From Deltaproteobacteria bacterium (GTDB lineage Bacteria > Desulfobacterota > Desulfuromonadia > Desulfuromonadales > Geopsychrobacteraceae): DNA of 64,000 nucleotides. The translations under genes were made by a program, and so were the position numbers. A model generated the notes under the pieces. It ran no database searches, had not been told where the DNA came from, and saw only the letters and a program-made list of their open reading frames with translations. Location of the stretch: assembly GCA_024280335.1 (NCBI GenBank), contig JAJRQI010000054.1, positions 1 to 64,000 on the forward strand. The letters run 5' to 3'. The stretch's first letter is position 1; each line of letters begins with the position of its first letter. Below are positions 25,358 to 34,657 of this stretch, piece after piece.

Positions 25358-27499
25358 TTAAACCGACCAGTTCTCTTCGTCCAGAGCGCAGCCGCGATAG
25401 GTGAATGCGGCACTCCCTTCGGTTGGCCAGCGGCCATTCTCCTGATTATTTTGCCGGGCGTGACAACTGAGCCCCAGTTTCTCGCCAGGGAGGATCTGCA
25501 GCGCCGCCAGTGGAACCGCCAGCTCCAGGATCTGGTCAAAAGCAGCCCTGCCGAAACCGATCTGTTGATCTCCCTGGTGCACGCTGAGCGTGCCGCCGGC
25601 AAAGTTGAAGCGCAGCTGGAACAGTTCCTTTCCCGAGAGCCTCAGTTCAAAGCTTCCCTGTTCACCGCACAAGCGTTTAAGCAGCTCGGCCTGATCGATG
25701 CGAAAGTAGAGCTGTTCGCTGTCGTAGCCATAAAGCAGCTGCTCCAGGCTTTCGCGACTGGCGTGCATGGCGCCGCCGGTGGCCAGTTCAATCCGTCCGG
25801 CCGCCAGCCATTCGAAATAATCACCGACCCGACCATCGATCTGCGGTGAGAAACAGGCGCTCGGCTCCATCCCTTCCGGAGCGATTTTCGGCGGCTTGAT
25901 CCATTGATGCAGGCTGGCCGGAGTGGGCAGCCCTTTTAAGTGATAGAGGGCTTCCAAGTGCCGGCGGAACAGTCGGTCGAAGATATCCGCCTGGGCGGTG
26001 GCATGTTCATCGCCGAACCACCAGAACCAGTCGCTCCCTTCGGCGCGCAGCAGCTCGCGCAGCAGTTCGTTCAAGGGTTCTGCCGGGTTCTGCAATGCCT
26101 GTTCGATTTCGCCGTCGATGATTTCATCGCGCGCCTGCTGCAGAAGCTCCCAGGCGCGGTTCTCCTCCGGATGGCCGATCCAGGTGGTAAAGTCGGAACG
26201 GATCCAGGACCCGGCTGCCAGCCGGGGCAACGGAATCGGCCGGCTGGCGGTGATGGCATCCTGAAAGGTGGCCAGTTCCAGCTGCGGATCGTTCTGTACG
26301 CTGTTATAAAAATCCCGCAGGAAGGGGTAGCCGTTGTCCGGATAGCGTTCCCAGCAGTTTTCACCGTCGAGGATGATCGCGACCGTGCCGTCGGGGGCTT
26401 GCGCGGCGATCGACTGCAGCCGGGTGAGGAGATCGGCGGCCGCCTCTGCGGAGTCCCAACCGGCGTAGAGAAAGCCGATCCGGTCGGAAAGTTCGCGATC
26501 CCGAAACAGCAGCGGCAGCTCATCATACTGGTAGATCTGGTAGAGTTTTTGACGCTTTTTCAGCCCGCCGTCCAGGCTGCGGGCCAGAATATCCTCGTCC
26601 GTGGCCGCCCACAGTGCCCCTTCTTCGCGCAGCAGGGCGACCGCCGGTTCGCTGACCGCGCCTTCCGCCGGCCACATCCCGCGGCGTCGTTTGCCGAGAA
26701 TCCGGTCGGCAGTCTGCAAGCCTTCGCGCACCTGCAGGCGCGCATCAGCTGGATGTCTGAAGTCGGCGGCCGGCAGCGGTAGCCCGGGGCTCGGATCTTG
26801 CGCCGTGCGCAGGTCACAGAGCAGCGGCAGAATCGGGTGGGCGTAGGGGGTGACCGAAAGTTCGATCTGGCCAGATTGTTCCAGTTTCCGGTGCAGGTCG
26901 ATCACCCCGGCAACTTCGCTATGGCAAACTTCGAGCAGTTGCTGTTTCTGAGTTTCGCTGAAGTTTTCGCCCTGCTGCAACAGGGCCGCGACTTCCGGTG
27001 AATTCCGGCGCAGATGATAGCCGGTCCAGGCGAGCAGAAACAAAACTTGCAGATCGCGCAGATCCTGATGGTTGAAATTGTCCAACTGTGGCGACGGTCC
27101 ACTGCCGCGCATCCGGAAGAGCTGGTGGTAGCGGCGGTTCGGCAGGATCTGCGTCTCTTCATTGACGGAAAAAAACTGCTCGAGTATGAACTGTCGTTCG
27201 GCAGTCGCCAACTGCTCCGGCGGCTGGGACGCAAGCTCCAGCCAGCGATCACGGTCGCTGCCGTCAGCGTAACGCTCCAACTGCTCGAGCAGGGTCGGCA
27301 CCAGGTTGACCGTGACCCGGGCGCCGGTTTCGGCGATGGTTTCCAGCATCTCGCCGTAATCTTTCAGCCCGTGCAACCAGGTCCAGGGGAGCAGGGTCTG
27401 GCCGCTGACCGGATCCCGATAGTCGGGCTGGTGCATGTGCCAGAGAATACAGACCTTCAGGGGTGCGTTCAGGCTGGATTTTGCAGCAGTTGCAACCAT
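25358..27499 (-). CDS. GH57 family alpha-glucan hydrolase or transferase
   Basis: The 713-residue protein opens with the GH57 motif 1 WHMHQPDYR. It has GMWPAEGAVSEPAV (motif 3, with the predicted nucleophile Glu) and IILDGENCWERYP (motif 4, with the predicted acid Asp). GH57 includes alpha-amylases, 4-alpha-glucanotransferases and branching enzymes; the particular activity cannot be fixed here. The ATG at 27499 is preferred (AAGGTAGAG upstream) over a longer frame to 27613, whose extra 38 residues are low-complexity. The gene overlaps the end of the upstream gene by 31 bases. Confidence 0.9.
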   Translation of the reverse strand: MVATAAKSSLNAPLKVCILWHMHQPDYRDPVSGQTLLPWTWLHGLKDYGEMLETIAETGARVTVNLVPTLLEQLERYADGSDRDRWLELASQPPEQLATAERQFILEQFFSVNEETQILPNRRYHQLFRMRGSGPSPQLDNFNHQDLRDLQVLFLLAWTGYHLRRNSPEVAALLQQGENFSETQKQQLLEVCHSEVAGVIDLHRKLEQSGQIELSVTPYAHPILPLLCDLRTAQDPSPGLPLPAADFRHPADARLQVREGLQTADRILGKRRRGMWPAEGAVSEPAVALLREEGALWAATDEDILARSLDGGLKKRQKLYQIYQYDELPLLFRDRELSDRIGFLYAGWDSAEAAADLLTRLQSIAAQAPDGTVAIILDGENCWERYPDNGYPFLRDFYNSVQNDPQLELATFQDAITASRPIPLPRLAAGSWIRSDFTTWIGHPEENRAWELLQQARDEIIDGEIEQALQNPAEPLNELLRELLRAEGSDWFWWFGDEHATAQADIFDRLFRRHLEALYHLKGLPTPASLHQWIKPPKIAPEGMEPSACFSPQIDGRVGDYFEWLAAGRIELATGGAMHASRESLEQLLYGYDSEQLYFRIDQAELLKRLCGEQGSFELRLSGKELFQLRFNFAGGTLSVHQGDQQIGFGRAAFDQILELAVPLAALQILPGEKLGLSCHARQNNQENGRWPTEGSAAFTYRGCALDEENWSV

Positions 27500-29988
27500 T
27501 GCTCTACCTTTTCGCGATATTCTACCAGCAGCGAATCGGCTCGCTCCTCTTCCGCCGCCTCGGCCAGAATGTGCACCAGCGGTCGGTACGGATCGGGGAC
27601 CACCAGCACCCAATCGTCACCCAGGTGAACCTTGACACCATCGATGAAGGTGGTCTGCAGTTCTGCACTTGCTTCGTTCATCAGGCGCATGATCCCGCCC
27701 TTGCACTCCCAACTGCAGGGGAGCTGGATTTTACGGTAGGGGCGTTGCGGAACTTGCGCCCGTAGGTTGGTCATCGTCTCCCCCGCACGGGCCAGCAATT
27801 CCAGGGTTTTCACAACAGAAAAAAGGGCATCGAAGTGCGGCTGGAAATCGGTATGGGCAATCCGTCCCTCCAGATCGCCGGCCAGGTAGGTCTGTTTGTC
27901 GGTTGCGGCAACGCCCAGCGAGCGGCCATCCCCCTTGGTGCGGATGATGTTGAGGCGTTTCTCATGGACAATTTCTTCCAGCGTATGCGGCGCGGCGATC
28001 GGCACCGCAATAGAGCCACCCTGCCTGGTCTTTGCAATCAGGGCTGTCGAGAAGGTCAGGACTTCGATGTCACTGAAAATTTTGCCGCTGCCGTCGAGGA
28101 AAATCGATCGCTCACCCGAAGGTCCGAGCCAGAAGCCGGCAGTCGCATCCAGGGCGGTCACGATCTGACCCATCCGCTTCAGGGCATCTGCCTGCTCGTC
28201 AGCCGGCGGCGGGATGTGATTTTCGTCAATATGTGAATTCAGCTCGATAACTTCGCAGCCGAGCTTGTTCAGCAAGCTTGGCAGCAGGTCGGCCGCCGGA
28301 GAATGGTTGAGGTCGATGACTACGCGTGGTTTGGCTTTACTCAGCACCTCCCGATCAAGCGCCCGCAAGAAGCCATCCTGATAGTAGTCATAGAGATTCG
28401 GCAGTTCGGATATCGAGCCCGGTTCGCTGAAGTGAACACGACGGAAGTTTTCCTTGTAGTAGATCCGTTCGATCGCTTTGGCCACCGCGGATGGCAGCTC
28501 CAGTCCTTGCTCATCGAAGAAGACGATTTCAGTGATGATCGAATCGCGGGCCGACTGGCGAAAGTGAACCCCGCCGACTTCACCGAAGGTGGTCAGCTTG
28601 TAGCGCAGCACCGGCAAGGGGACCCGCTTGACATCGCGAACGTTGACCCCGGCTGACAGCAGGCCGCCGACAAAGGCGCGTTTGAGCATCCGTGAGGAAC
28701 GCAGGGCGTCGCGACCGATCAGGATAAAACTGTCTTTCGGCAGGGTTGAGCCGTAGGCGGCGCCGAGTTTTGCGGCAAACTCCGGGGTTAATTCGATGTT
28801 GGTCAGCCCCTTGACCACCGCCCCCTCGAACAGGCTGCGGCGCCAGGTTTCTCCCCAGATCATGTTGCTGGTAACAATAGAGCCGTTTTCGATGTTTTTG
28901 CTCGGCCAGATTTTAACATCCGGGTTGATCGATGAGCCGCTACCGATTTTGGAGTCGTCGCCGACCACCACGCCCGCTTTGACCGTGGCGCCCACTCCGA
29001 CTCGCACGTTTTGACCGAGGACTGCATCCGTGATTTTGGCGTTCGCTTTGACGTAAACATTGTCCCAGAGAACGGCATTTTCCAGTTGCGCACCCTCTTC
29101 GATGACGCAATTGCGGCCGATGATGCAATTTTTCAGCTTAGGGATTCCAATCAGCCGAGTATTGTCGCCGAGCACCACCGTTCCTTCGATCATGCCCAGG
29201 CTTTCCTGACTGGCGATCGCCTCCGCCCCCAGATAAAGTCCATCAATCCGGGCCGCCGGACGTTCCTCGATATTGACACTGGCCTTGCCGCTGAGAATGT
29301 CTCTGCTGGTTTCGAGGTAGGCGTCGGTGTTGCCGATATCCCGCCAATAGCCCTTCAGGGTACAGCCGTACAGCGGGTCTTGCCGCTCCAGCATCAGCGG
29401 AAAAACATCCTTTGACCAGTCGCGATTTTCCCCTTCGGGGATCAGTTCAAGCACTTCCGGCTCAAGGATGTAGATCCCGGTATTGATGGTGTCGGAGAAA
29501 ACTTCGCCCCAATCCGGCTTTTCGAGAAATTTGGTGATCTCACCGGCCGGGTTGGTGATGACCACGCCGAACTGCAGCGGATCGGCAACCGGAGTCAGGG
29601 CCAGGGTGGCCTGAGCCTGCTTTTGCTTGTGAAAATCGATGGCTGCGGTCAGGTCGAAATCAGTCAGCAGGTCACCGCTGATGATCATGAAACGCTCATC
29701 CAGATGGCGCGCCGCAGCTTTGACCGCGCCGGCGGTACCGAGGTCTTCCAGCGGGGTGACGTAGGTGATTTCAACGCCGTATTCACTGCCGTCACCGAAG
29801 AATTTTTTAATCGTCTCAGGTTGGAAATAGAGCAGGATCACCAGCTCGCTGATGCCATGTTTTTTCAGCAGATCGACAATATGCAGCATGATCGGGCGAT
29901 TGCAGAGCGGAACCATCGGTTTCGGCAGATTGATCGAGAGCGGATGCAGGCGGGTGCCGAAGCCACCGGCCATAATGACAGCTTTCAT
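27469..29988 (-). CDS. Sugar-1-phosphate nucleotidyltransferase fused to a degenerate phosphomannomutase-like domain
   Basis: The 839-residue protein begins with a nucleotidyltransferase (MAGGFGTRLHPL signature, about 1-230), followed by left-handed beta-helix hexapeptides (about 255-375), then a phosphohexomutase-like region (from about 385; LFEGAVVKGLTNIELTP). In the mutase part the phosphoserine loop TASHNP is replaced by HFRQSARDS and no DGDADR metal loop is visible, so mutase activity is doubtful. Similar proteins are annotated as mannose-1-phosphate guanylyltransferase. As first gene of the glycogen cluster it may make the nucleotide-sugar donor. RBS AAAGGAG. Confidence 0.9.
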   Translation of the reverse strand: MKAVIMAGGFGTRLHPLSINLPKPMVPLCNRPIMLHIVDLLKKHGISELVILLYFQPETIKKFFGDGSEYGVEITYVTPLEDLGTAGAVKAAARHLDERFMIISGDLLTDFDLTAAIDFHKQKQAQATLALTPVADPLQFGVVITNPAGEITKFLEKPDWGEVFSDTINTGIYILEPEVLELIPEGENRDWSKDVFPLMLERQDPLYGCTLKGYWRDIGNTDAYLETSRDILSGKASVNIEERPAARIDGLYLGAEAIASQESLGMIEGTVVLGDNTRLIGIPKLKNCIIGRNCVIEEGAQLENAVLWDNVYVKANAKITDAVLGQNVRVGVGATVKAGVVVGDDSKIGSGSSINPDVKIWPSKNIENGSIVTSNMIWGETWRRSLFEGAVVKGLTNIELTPEFAAKLGAAYGSTLPKDSFILIGRDALRSSRMLKRAFVGGLLSAGVNVRDVKRVPLPVLRYKLTTFGEVGGVHFRQSARDSIITEIVFFDEQGLELPSAVAKAIERIYYKENFRRVHFSEPGSISELPNLYDYYQDGFLRALDREVLSKAKPRVVIDLNHSPAADLLPSLLNKLGCEVIELNSHIDENHIPPPADEQADALKRMGQIVTALDATAGFWLGPSGERSIFLDGSGKIFSDIEVLTFSTALIAKTRQGGSIAVPIAAPHTLEEIVHEKRLNIIRTKGDGRSLGVAATDKQTYLAGDLEGRIAHTDFQPHFDALFSVVKTLELLARAGETMTNLRAQVPQRPYRKIQLPCSWECKGGIMRLMNEASAELQTTFIDGVKVHLGDDWVLVVPDPYRPLVHILAEAAEEERADSLLVEYREKVEQWLQLLQNPA

Positions 29989-30095
29989 TAAGACTCCTTT
30001 GTCAGGAACTGGTCAGGATTTACCCAGAAAAAAAACAATTAACTACGGTTCTATAACCCATCAAGATTTTAAAGAACCTTCTTTTGGGTTATTGA

Positions 30096-30452
30096 TCAGT
30101 CGTGCTTGAGCAGTCGCGCGACTTCCGATTTCAGTTCAGTCAGGTCAGAGCTTTTGACAATATAGGCGTCAGCCAGCCAGGAGGAAAAATCGTCCTTGTA
30201 GCAATTATAGGCACTACAGAGAATCACCGGCAGCCCGGAACGTTCCTTGACGATGGTCTGCAGCATGTCGAGGCCGCTCTCCTGTTTGATCTGGATGTCG
30301 AGGACCACCAGGTCGATCTGCTGGGTAGCCAGGATTTCGGCTGCGGCTGCGCAATTCGCGGCGGCAACCACGTGATATCCTTCATCTTCCAGTTCGGCAG
30401 AATAGAGCAGTCTTAGTCCGGGCTCATCATCAACCACCAGGATTGTCGGCAT
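30096..30452 (-). CDS. Single-domain response regulator
   Basis: The 118-residue CheY-like receiver has the acidic pair in VVDDEPG, the phosphoacceptor in LVVLDIQIKQESG, the Ser/Thr position in ILCSAY and a Lys in YIVKSSD. There is no output domain, so it must act by protein contact. It is monocistronic and has no neighbouring kinase. It stands upstream of the glycogen cluster on the same strand, with 107 bases between. Confidence 0.9.
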   Translation of the reverse strand: MPTILVVDDEPGLRLLYSAELEDEGYHVVAAANCAAAAEILATQQIDLVVLDIQIKQESGLDMLQTIVKERSGLPVILCSAYNCYKDDFSSWLADAYIVKSSDLTELKSEVARLLKHD

Positions 30453-30598
30453 GCTGGGACTCCTTGCGCTGGGGGGGAAATCATCCTGTGAACGGCTACA
30501 ATCATATCAGTTTGGTTGCAGATCGCAATGCCGCAATCAGGAGTCTGTTGCTGAGAAGTTTCTTGCTCTGCAAAGGGTGAACTGGCATAGTCGCCGGC

Positions 30599-31519
30599 AT
30601 GCGAAGAAAAGCCTTTAACCTCTATTCAACCCATCTGAAACAGCGCTTCGGCGGCCGGGTACACAAGCTTTCGGTCGATGCCGGTTTCGGCTGCCCGAAT
30701 CGACAGGGGGGGCGCGATGCACATGGCTGTCTGTTCTGTGCGCCCGGCGGTTCAGGGGCGGTCAGTATCGAGCGCAACCAGTCGATCGCGCTCCAGTTGG
30801 AACGATCCAAACAGCTGATGCGCCGGAAGTATCGCGCCAAGTGGTTTATCGCTTACTTTCAGCCCTTCTCCAACACCTTCGGGCCCCTGGCAAAGCTGCG
30901 GCATTGTTACGATCAGGCGCTGGCGGTCGAGGATGTGGTCGGCCTGGCGATCGGAACCCGGCCGGATTGCCTGCCGCCGGAAACCCTTGACCTGCTTGCC
31001 GAATATCATCAGCAAACTTATCTTTGGCTGGAAATCGGGTTGCAGACGATGCACAATCGCAGCCTCGATTTTCTCCAGCGCGGCCACGATTACCGGTGCT
31101 TTTTAGATGCTTACCGACAGGCGAAAGAACGGGGGGTAAGGGTCTGCGTGCATCTGATTCTCGGTCTGCCGGGCGAGTCTCGCGAGGATATCCTGGCAAC
31201 CGCTGCTGAGATGGCCCGGCTCAAGGTCGATGGCGTTAAGCTGCACTTGCTGCATGTTCTGCAAGGAACCCCGCTCGGTGAGCTTTATCAACAGGGGCAG
31301 GTGCCGATGCTGGAGATGCAGGAATATGTCGAACTGGCAGTCGATTTTATTGAGCGGTTGCCCCCGGAGACCCTGATTCAGCGTCTGACCGGTGACGGCC
31401 CGCGCGATATCCTGCTGGCACCGCTCTGGTCGATGGATAAATGGGAGGTGCTTAATGCCATCGACGATGAGTTGCGGTTGCGAGGTTCAAAGCAGGGCGA
31501 CAAGTATCAGTCGGGTTGA
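30599..31519 (+). CDS. YhcC-type radical SAM protein (TIGR01212 family)
   Basis: The 306-residue protein has the family-specific iron-sulfur motif with cysteines C32, C44 and C47 (FGCPNRQGG then GCLFC), followed by a complete radical-SAM barrel (AIGTRPDCLP, EIGLQTMHNRSL, HLILGLPGESREDI). The family is widespread and conserved, but the reaction is not established as far as I know; RNA modification has been suggested. The start at 30599 has no strong ribosome site. Confidence 0.9.
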   Translation: MRRKAFNLYSTHLKQRFGGRVHKLSVDAGFGCPNRQGGRDAHGCLFCAPGGSGAVSIERNQSIALQLERSKQLMRRKYRAKWFIAYFQPFSNTFGPLAKLRHCYDQALAVEDVVGLAIGTRPDCLPPETLDLLAEYHQQTYLWLEIGLQTMHNRSLDFLQRGHDYRCFLDAYRQAKERGVRVCVHLILGLPGESREDILATAAEMARLKVDGVKLHLLHVLQGTPLGELYQQGQVPMLEMQEYVELAVDFIERLPPETLIQRLTGDGPRDILLAPLWSMDKWEVLNAIDDELRLRGSKQGDKYQSG

Positions 31520-31580
31520 AAAAGGAATATCCGCGTACGCCACGCAAGGGTGGATGGTTTTTTACGGCAATGCGCACCGA

Positions 31581-31706
31581 TCAGGAGTTGCTGAGGACCT
31601 GAGCCTGAGGTTCCTGGGCGGCTTGCGGTTCGGAGGCTCCCCCCCAGGAGAGGAGCAGTAATGAGGCCCAAACCAGGCTGATGATAAGGATTGTCAGTCT
31701 AAACAT
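31581..31706 (-). CDS. Possible 41-residue membrane or secreted peptide
   Basis: A short minus-strand frame reads MFRLTILIISLVWASLLLLS and then a Gln-, Pro- and Ala-rich tail (SEPQAAQEPQAQ). The hydrophobic stretch of about 17 residues looks like a signal anchor. There is no clear ribosome site, and no relative comes to mind. It occupies most of the 370-base gap between the radical SAM gene and the helicase gene, where nothing else is visible. Confidence 0.3.
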   Translation of the reverse strand: MFRLTILIISLVWASLLLLSWGGASEPQAAQEPQAQVLSNS

Positions 31707-31888
31707 GAGGCGCAATCTAGCAGAGCGGTTCGCCGGTTTCAACAGAAGAATTTCTAATCGTAATTTATTCTGCGATCGCCACTTGCTGCTCTGCGTAAAT
31801 GCGTGCTACTTTCCCGTTTCTGCGCTTAAAATGCACGGTTGCCATTATTTTCCGGCACCCTCGGGCCACTCTTATTTCAAGTAAATGA

Positions 31889-33931
31889 ATGTTCGATCTC
31901 GATAGTCTTAACCCACAACAGCGTGAAGCTGTCTCCCATACCGAAGGGCCGCTGTTATTGCTGGCGGGTGCCGGTTCCGGCAAGACCCGGGTGATTACCT
32001 GCCGGATTGTCTCCCTGTTGCAGCAATCTGCGGTCCCGGCCCGACAGATCCTGGCGGTGACCTTTACCAATAAGGCCGCTCGTGAGATGCGGCAACGGGT
32101 GGAGGAGATGGTCGGCAGAAAAGCCTGTAAGGGGATGGTGATCGCCACCTTCCATTCGCTCTGTGTGCGGATTCTCAAGGCCGATATCGAGCGGCTCGGC
32201 TATAAGAAGAACTTTTCCATCTACTCCGCCGCCGATCAGCAGCAGTTGGTGCGGCGTCTACTGCGGGACGAGATTGTCGATGCCTCCAGCAAGGATGCCG
32301 ATCAGGTCCTCTGGCAGATCTCGGCAGCGAAGAACCAGCTGATCGGGCCGGGTGATTTTATTTCCAGCAGCCGCGATCCGGTCTCCTGCATGACGGCGCT
32401 GATCTACCCGCGCTACCAGAAGGAACTCAAAGCCTACAACGCGGTCGATTTTGATGATCTGCTGGTGCTGGCCGTGCAGTTGCTGGAGAAGCATCCCGAC
32501 CTGCTCGAACACTACCAGCAGTTTTACCGCTATCAGATGGTCGATGAATATCAGGACACCAACCCGGTCCAGTATCGCTTGCTCAAACTGCTGGCCGGTG
32601 GACATGGCAACCTCTGTGTGGTCGGTGATGACGATCAGTCGATCTATGGTTTCCGTGGTGCCGATGTTGCAACCATCCTCAACTTTGAGCGGGATTTCCC
32701 CGGCACCCGACTGATCAAGCTGGAACAGAATTACCGCTCGACCGGCAATATCCTCGCTGCGGCCAACGCGCTGATCAAGAACAACCGCCAGCGTAAGGAA
32801 AAGGCGCTCTGGACCGCCGCCGGGGCGGGCCCGCCGATCGATTATCTGCTCTGTGACGACGATCAGCACGAAGCTTGTCAGGTGATTGAGCGGATCCACA
32901 TTGAACGCGGTCGTCGCGAGTTAAACTACTCCGATTTTGCGATCCTCTATCGAACCAACAGCCAGTCGCGCTCCTTCGAAGAACAGCTGCGCTACGAGGA
33001 TATCCCCTATGTGCTGATCGGGGGTCAGCAGTTTTTTGATCGTAAAGAGGTCAAGGATGTCATCGCTTATCTGAAGGTGCTGCTCAATCCGTTGGACGAG
33101 GTCAATCTGCTGCGGATTCTCAACTATCCGAAGCGGAATATCGGTGCCGGCAGTGCCGATAAACTGATCCGATACTCGGCGGAAACAGAGCAGTCGCTCT
33201 GGTCGGTACTCAAACAGTCCGAGCAGGTGCCGGAGTTGCAACCGCGCACTCACGAAGCGATCAACGGATTTGTCGAACTGCTGGAAAAGTATCGCAAACG
33301 TTTTCAGCCGGCGCTGCGGATGCTGGAAACCTTGCGCGAAATGCTGCAAGAGTTGCAGCTGGCCGAGGAGATCTACCGTCAGGAGAACGATCCGCAGAAA
33401 GCCCGTCGCCGGATCGAGAACCAGGAAGAGATCCTCAACGCCATGGCTGCCTATCTGGAGCGTGATCCGGAGCCGGATCTGGCCGGATTTCTCGACAAGG
33501 TTTCCCTGTTCGATGATGACGGGCCGAAGCAGAACGACAAAGAAAAAAAACTGGCACAGAATGCGGTGACTTTGATGAGCCTGCATTCCAGCAAAGGCCT
33601 GGAGTTCCCGGTGGTTTTTCTGGTCGGCATGGAAGAGGGTTTTCTGCCGCACAAGAAATCGATCTACGAAACCTTTGATATCGATGAGGAGCGGCGGCTT
33701 TGTTATGTCGGCATCACCCGCGCCGAGCGGCAACTGGTCCTGCTCGGCGCCGGGCGGCGGCGCAAGTATGGTAAATTGGAGCAGCGTGACCCCAGCCGTT
33801 TTCTGGTGGAGATCCCGCCGGAGCTGTTAGTTCGTTGCGATCCGGAAAAGTCGATTGAGAGCACCCCGGAGCAGCAGGAGAAGAGTGCCAGCAACTTTTT
33901 CAGCGGTATCGGCCAACTGTTGGGGGATTGA
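31889..33931 (+). CDS. UvrD/Rep-family superfamily 1 DNA helicase
   Basis: The 680-residue 3'-5' helicase has the Q motif LNPQQREAV, Walker A AGAGSGKT (26-33), DEYQD (motif II), GDDDQSIYGFRGAD (motif III), QNYRST (IV), LMSLHSSKGLEFP (V) and VGITRAERQL (VI). Its length and short C-terminus resemble E. coli Rep more than UvrD or PcrA, which carry an extra C-terminal RNA-polymerase-binding domain. Expected roles are fork restart and nucleotide-excision repair. An out-of-frame ATG 4 bases upstream is ignored because its frame is not that of the helicase. Confidence 0.94.
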   Translation: MFDLDSLNPQQREAVSHTEGPLLLLAGAGSGKTRVITCRIVSLLQQSAVPARQILAVTFTNKAAREMRQRVEEMVGRKACKGMVIATFHSLCVRILKADIERLGYKKNFSIYSAADQQQLVRRLLRDEIVDASSKDADQVLWQISAAKNQLIGPGDFISSSRDPVSCMTALIYPRYQKELKAYNAVDFDDLLVLAVQLLEKHPDLLEHYQQFYRYQMVDEYQDTNPVQYRLLKLLAGGHGNLCVVGDDDQSIYGFRGADVATILNFERDFPGTRLIKLEQNYRSTGNILAAANALIKNNRQRKEKALWTAAGAGPPIDYLLCDDDQHEACQVIERIHIERGRRELNYSDFAILYRTNSQSRSFEEQLRYEDIPYVLIGGQQFFDRKEVKDVIAYLKVLLNPLDEVNLLRILNYPKRNIGAGSADKLIRYSAETEQSLWSVLKQSEQVPELQPRTHEAINGFVELLEKYRKRFQPALRMLETLREMLQELQLAEEIYRQENDPQKARRRIENQEEILNAMAAYLERDPEPDLAGFLDKVSLFDDDGPKQNDKEKKLAQNAVTLMSLHSSKGLEFPVVFLVGMEEGFLPHKKSIYETFDIDEERRLCYVGITRAERQLVLLGAGRRRKYGKLEQRDPSRFLVEIPPELLVRCDPEKSIESTPEQQEKSASNFFSGIGQLLGD

Positions 33932-33985
33932 TGGCTAAGCATAAAGTTTGCCCGACTGCGTTGCAGCGTTTTCTCAGGATCTCGG
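33932..33985 (+). repeat. Half of the TGGCTAAGC inverted-repeat family
   Basis: The sequence beginning TGGCTAAGCATAAAGTTTGC continues CCGACTGCGTTGCAGCG. It corresponds to one arm of the long inverted repeat at 42294-42416. It starts on the base after the helicase stop codon TGA. Confidence 0.7.
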
Positions 33986-33997
33986 ACAGGTCTAGTT

Positions 33998-34160
33998 AAA
34001 ACTATGGACTTTAGTCTAAGATTTTCAGTTACGACTCATTTTTTGCCATTCCCGCGTAGGCGGGAATCCAGAGATTATCGTGGGGCCTGGATCCCCGCAT
34101 TCGCGAGGATGACGATTAAGGCGGGTTGTGGCTTTGCTTGTAAAGGGACTTGCCGTCCCG
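33998..34160 (+). repeat. Extended GTCATTCCCGCG-type repeat, copy 3
   Basis: The core at 34046-34114 (CATTCCCGCGTAGGCGGGAA, then TGGATCCCCGCATTCGCG and AGGATGACG) is shared with copy 4 near 39900. The flanks also match: AAAACTATG at the left and AAGGGACxTxCxGxCCCG at the right. Copies 3 and 4 thus form a longer subtype than copies 1 and 2. Confidence 0.7.
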
Positions 34161-34213
34161 ACTCAACGCTAACCTTTTTTGCGAGAGAATCATAAATACA
34201 GGAGGAGTAAAAT

Positions 34214-34603
34214 ATGTCGATGCAGATCAGTTTTCCCGGCGGCGTTGCCGTTGCCGCCCAGATTGGTGAGTTCCAGGTTTTGACCGACCAGCCGGAAGGT
34301 TCCGGTGGCGCGAACAGCGCGCCTTCCCCTTACGATCTATTCCTGGCTTCTATCGGCACCTGTGCCGGTTTTTTTGCCCTGCGTTTTTGCCAGCAGCGGC
34401 AGATTGCCACCGAAGGGTTGGGTCTTTCCCTCGCTATCGAGCGTGACCCGGAGACGCGCCGCTTGCTCAAAGTGAAGGTTGATATCCAGTTGCCGGAAGG
34501 TTTCCCGGAGAAATACCGCAAGGCCATCATCAAGGCAACCGATCAATGCGCGGTCAAGCAGGCGATTATTGCCCAGCCGGAATTTGCGGTAACGGCGATT
34601 TAA
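34214..34603 (+). CDS. OsmC-family protein
   Basis: The 129-residue protein has SAPSPYDLFLASIGTCAGFF, the helix carrying the first redox cysteine of OsmC/Ohr peroxidases. A second cysteine appears near the C-terminus in ATDQCAVKQAI. Members reduce organic hydroperoxides or are YhfA-like proteins of unclear role. RBS AGGAGGAG lies 6 bases before the ATG. It stands alone, preceded by repeats and followed by a heptamer array. Confidence 0.88.
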   Translation: MSMQISFPGGVAVAAQIGEFQVLTDQPEGSGGANSAPSPYDLFLASIGTCAGFFALRFCQQRQIATEGLGLSLAIERDPETRRLLKVKVDIQLPEGFPEKYRKAIIKATDQCAVKQAIIAQPEFAVTAI

Positions 34604-34610
34604 GTCCGTT

Positions 34611-34657
34611 TACAGCCTACAGCCTACAGCCTACAGCCTACAGCCTACAGCCTACAG
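34611..34657. repeat. Heptamer tandem array (TACAGCC)6.7
   Basis: Seven-base units TACAGCC are repeated without error six times plus five bases. The array covers the last codons and the stop codon of nudC on the other strand, so unit loss or gain would change the end of that protein. Confidence 0.9.

Noticed and set aside
34611-34657. CRISPR array
   Set aside because: Units are 7 bases without spacers; it is a simple tandem repeat, as is the one at 45532.
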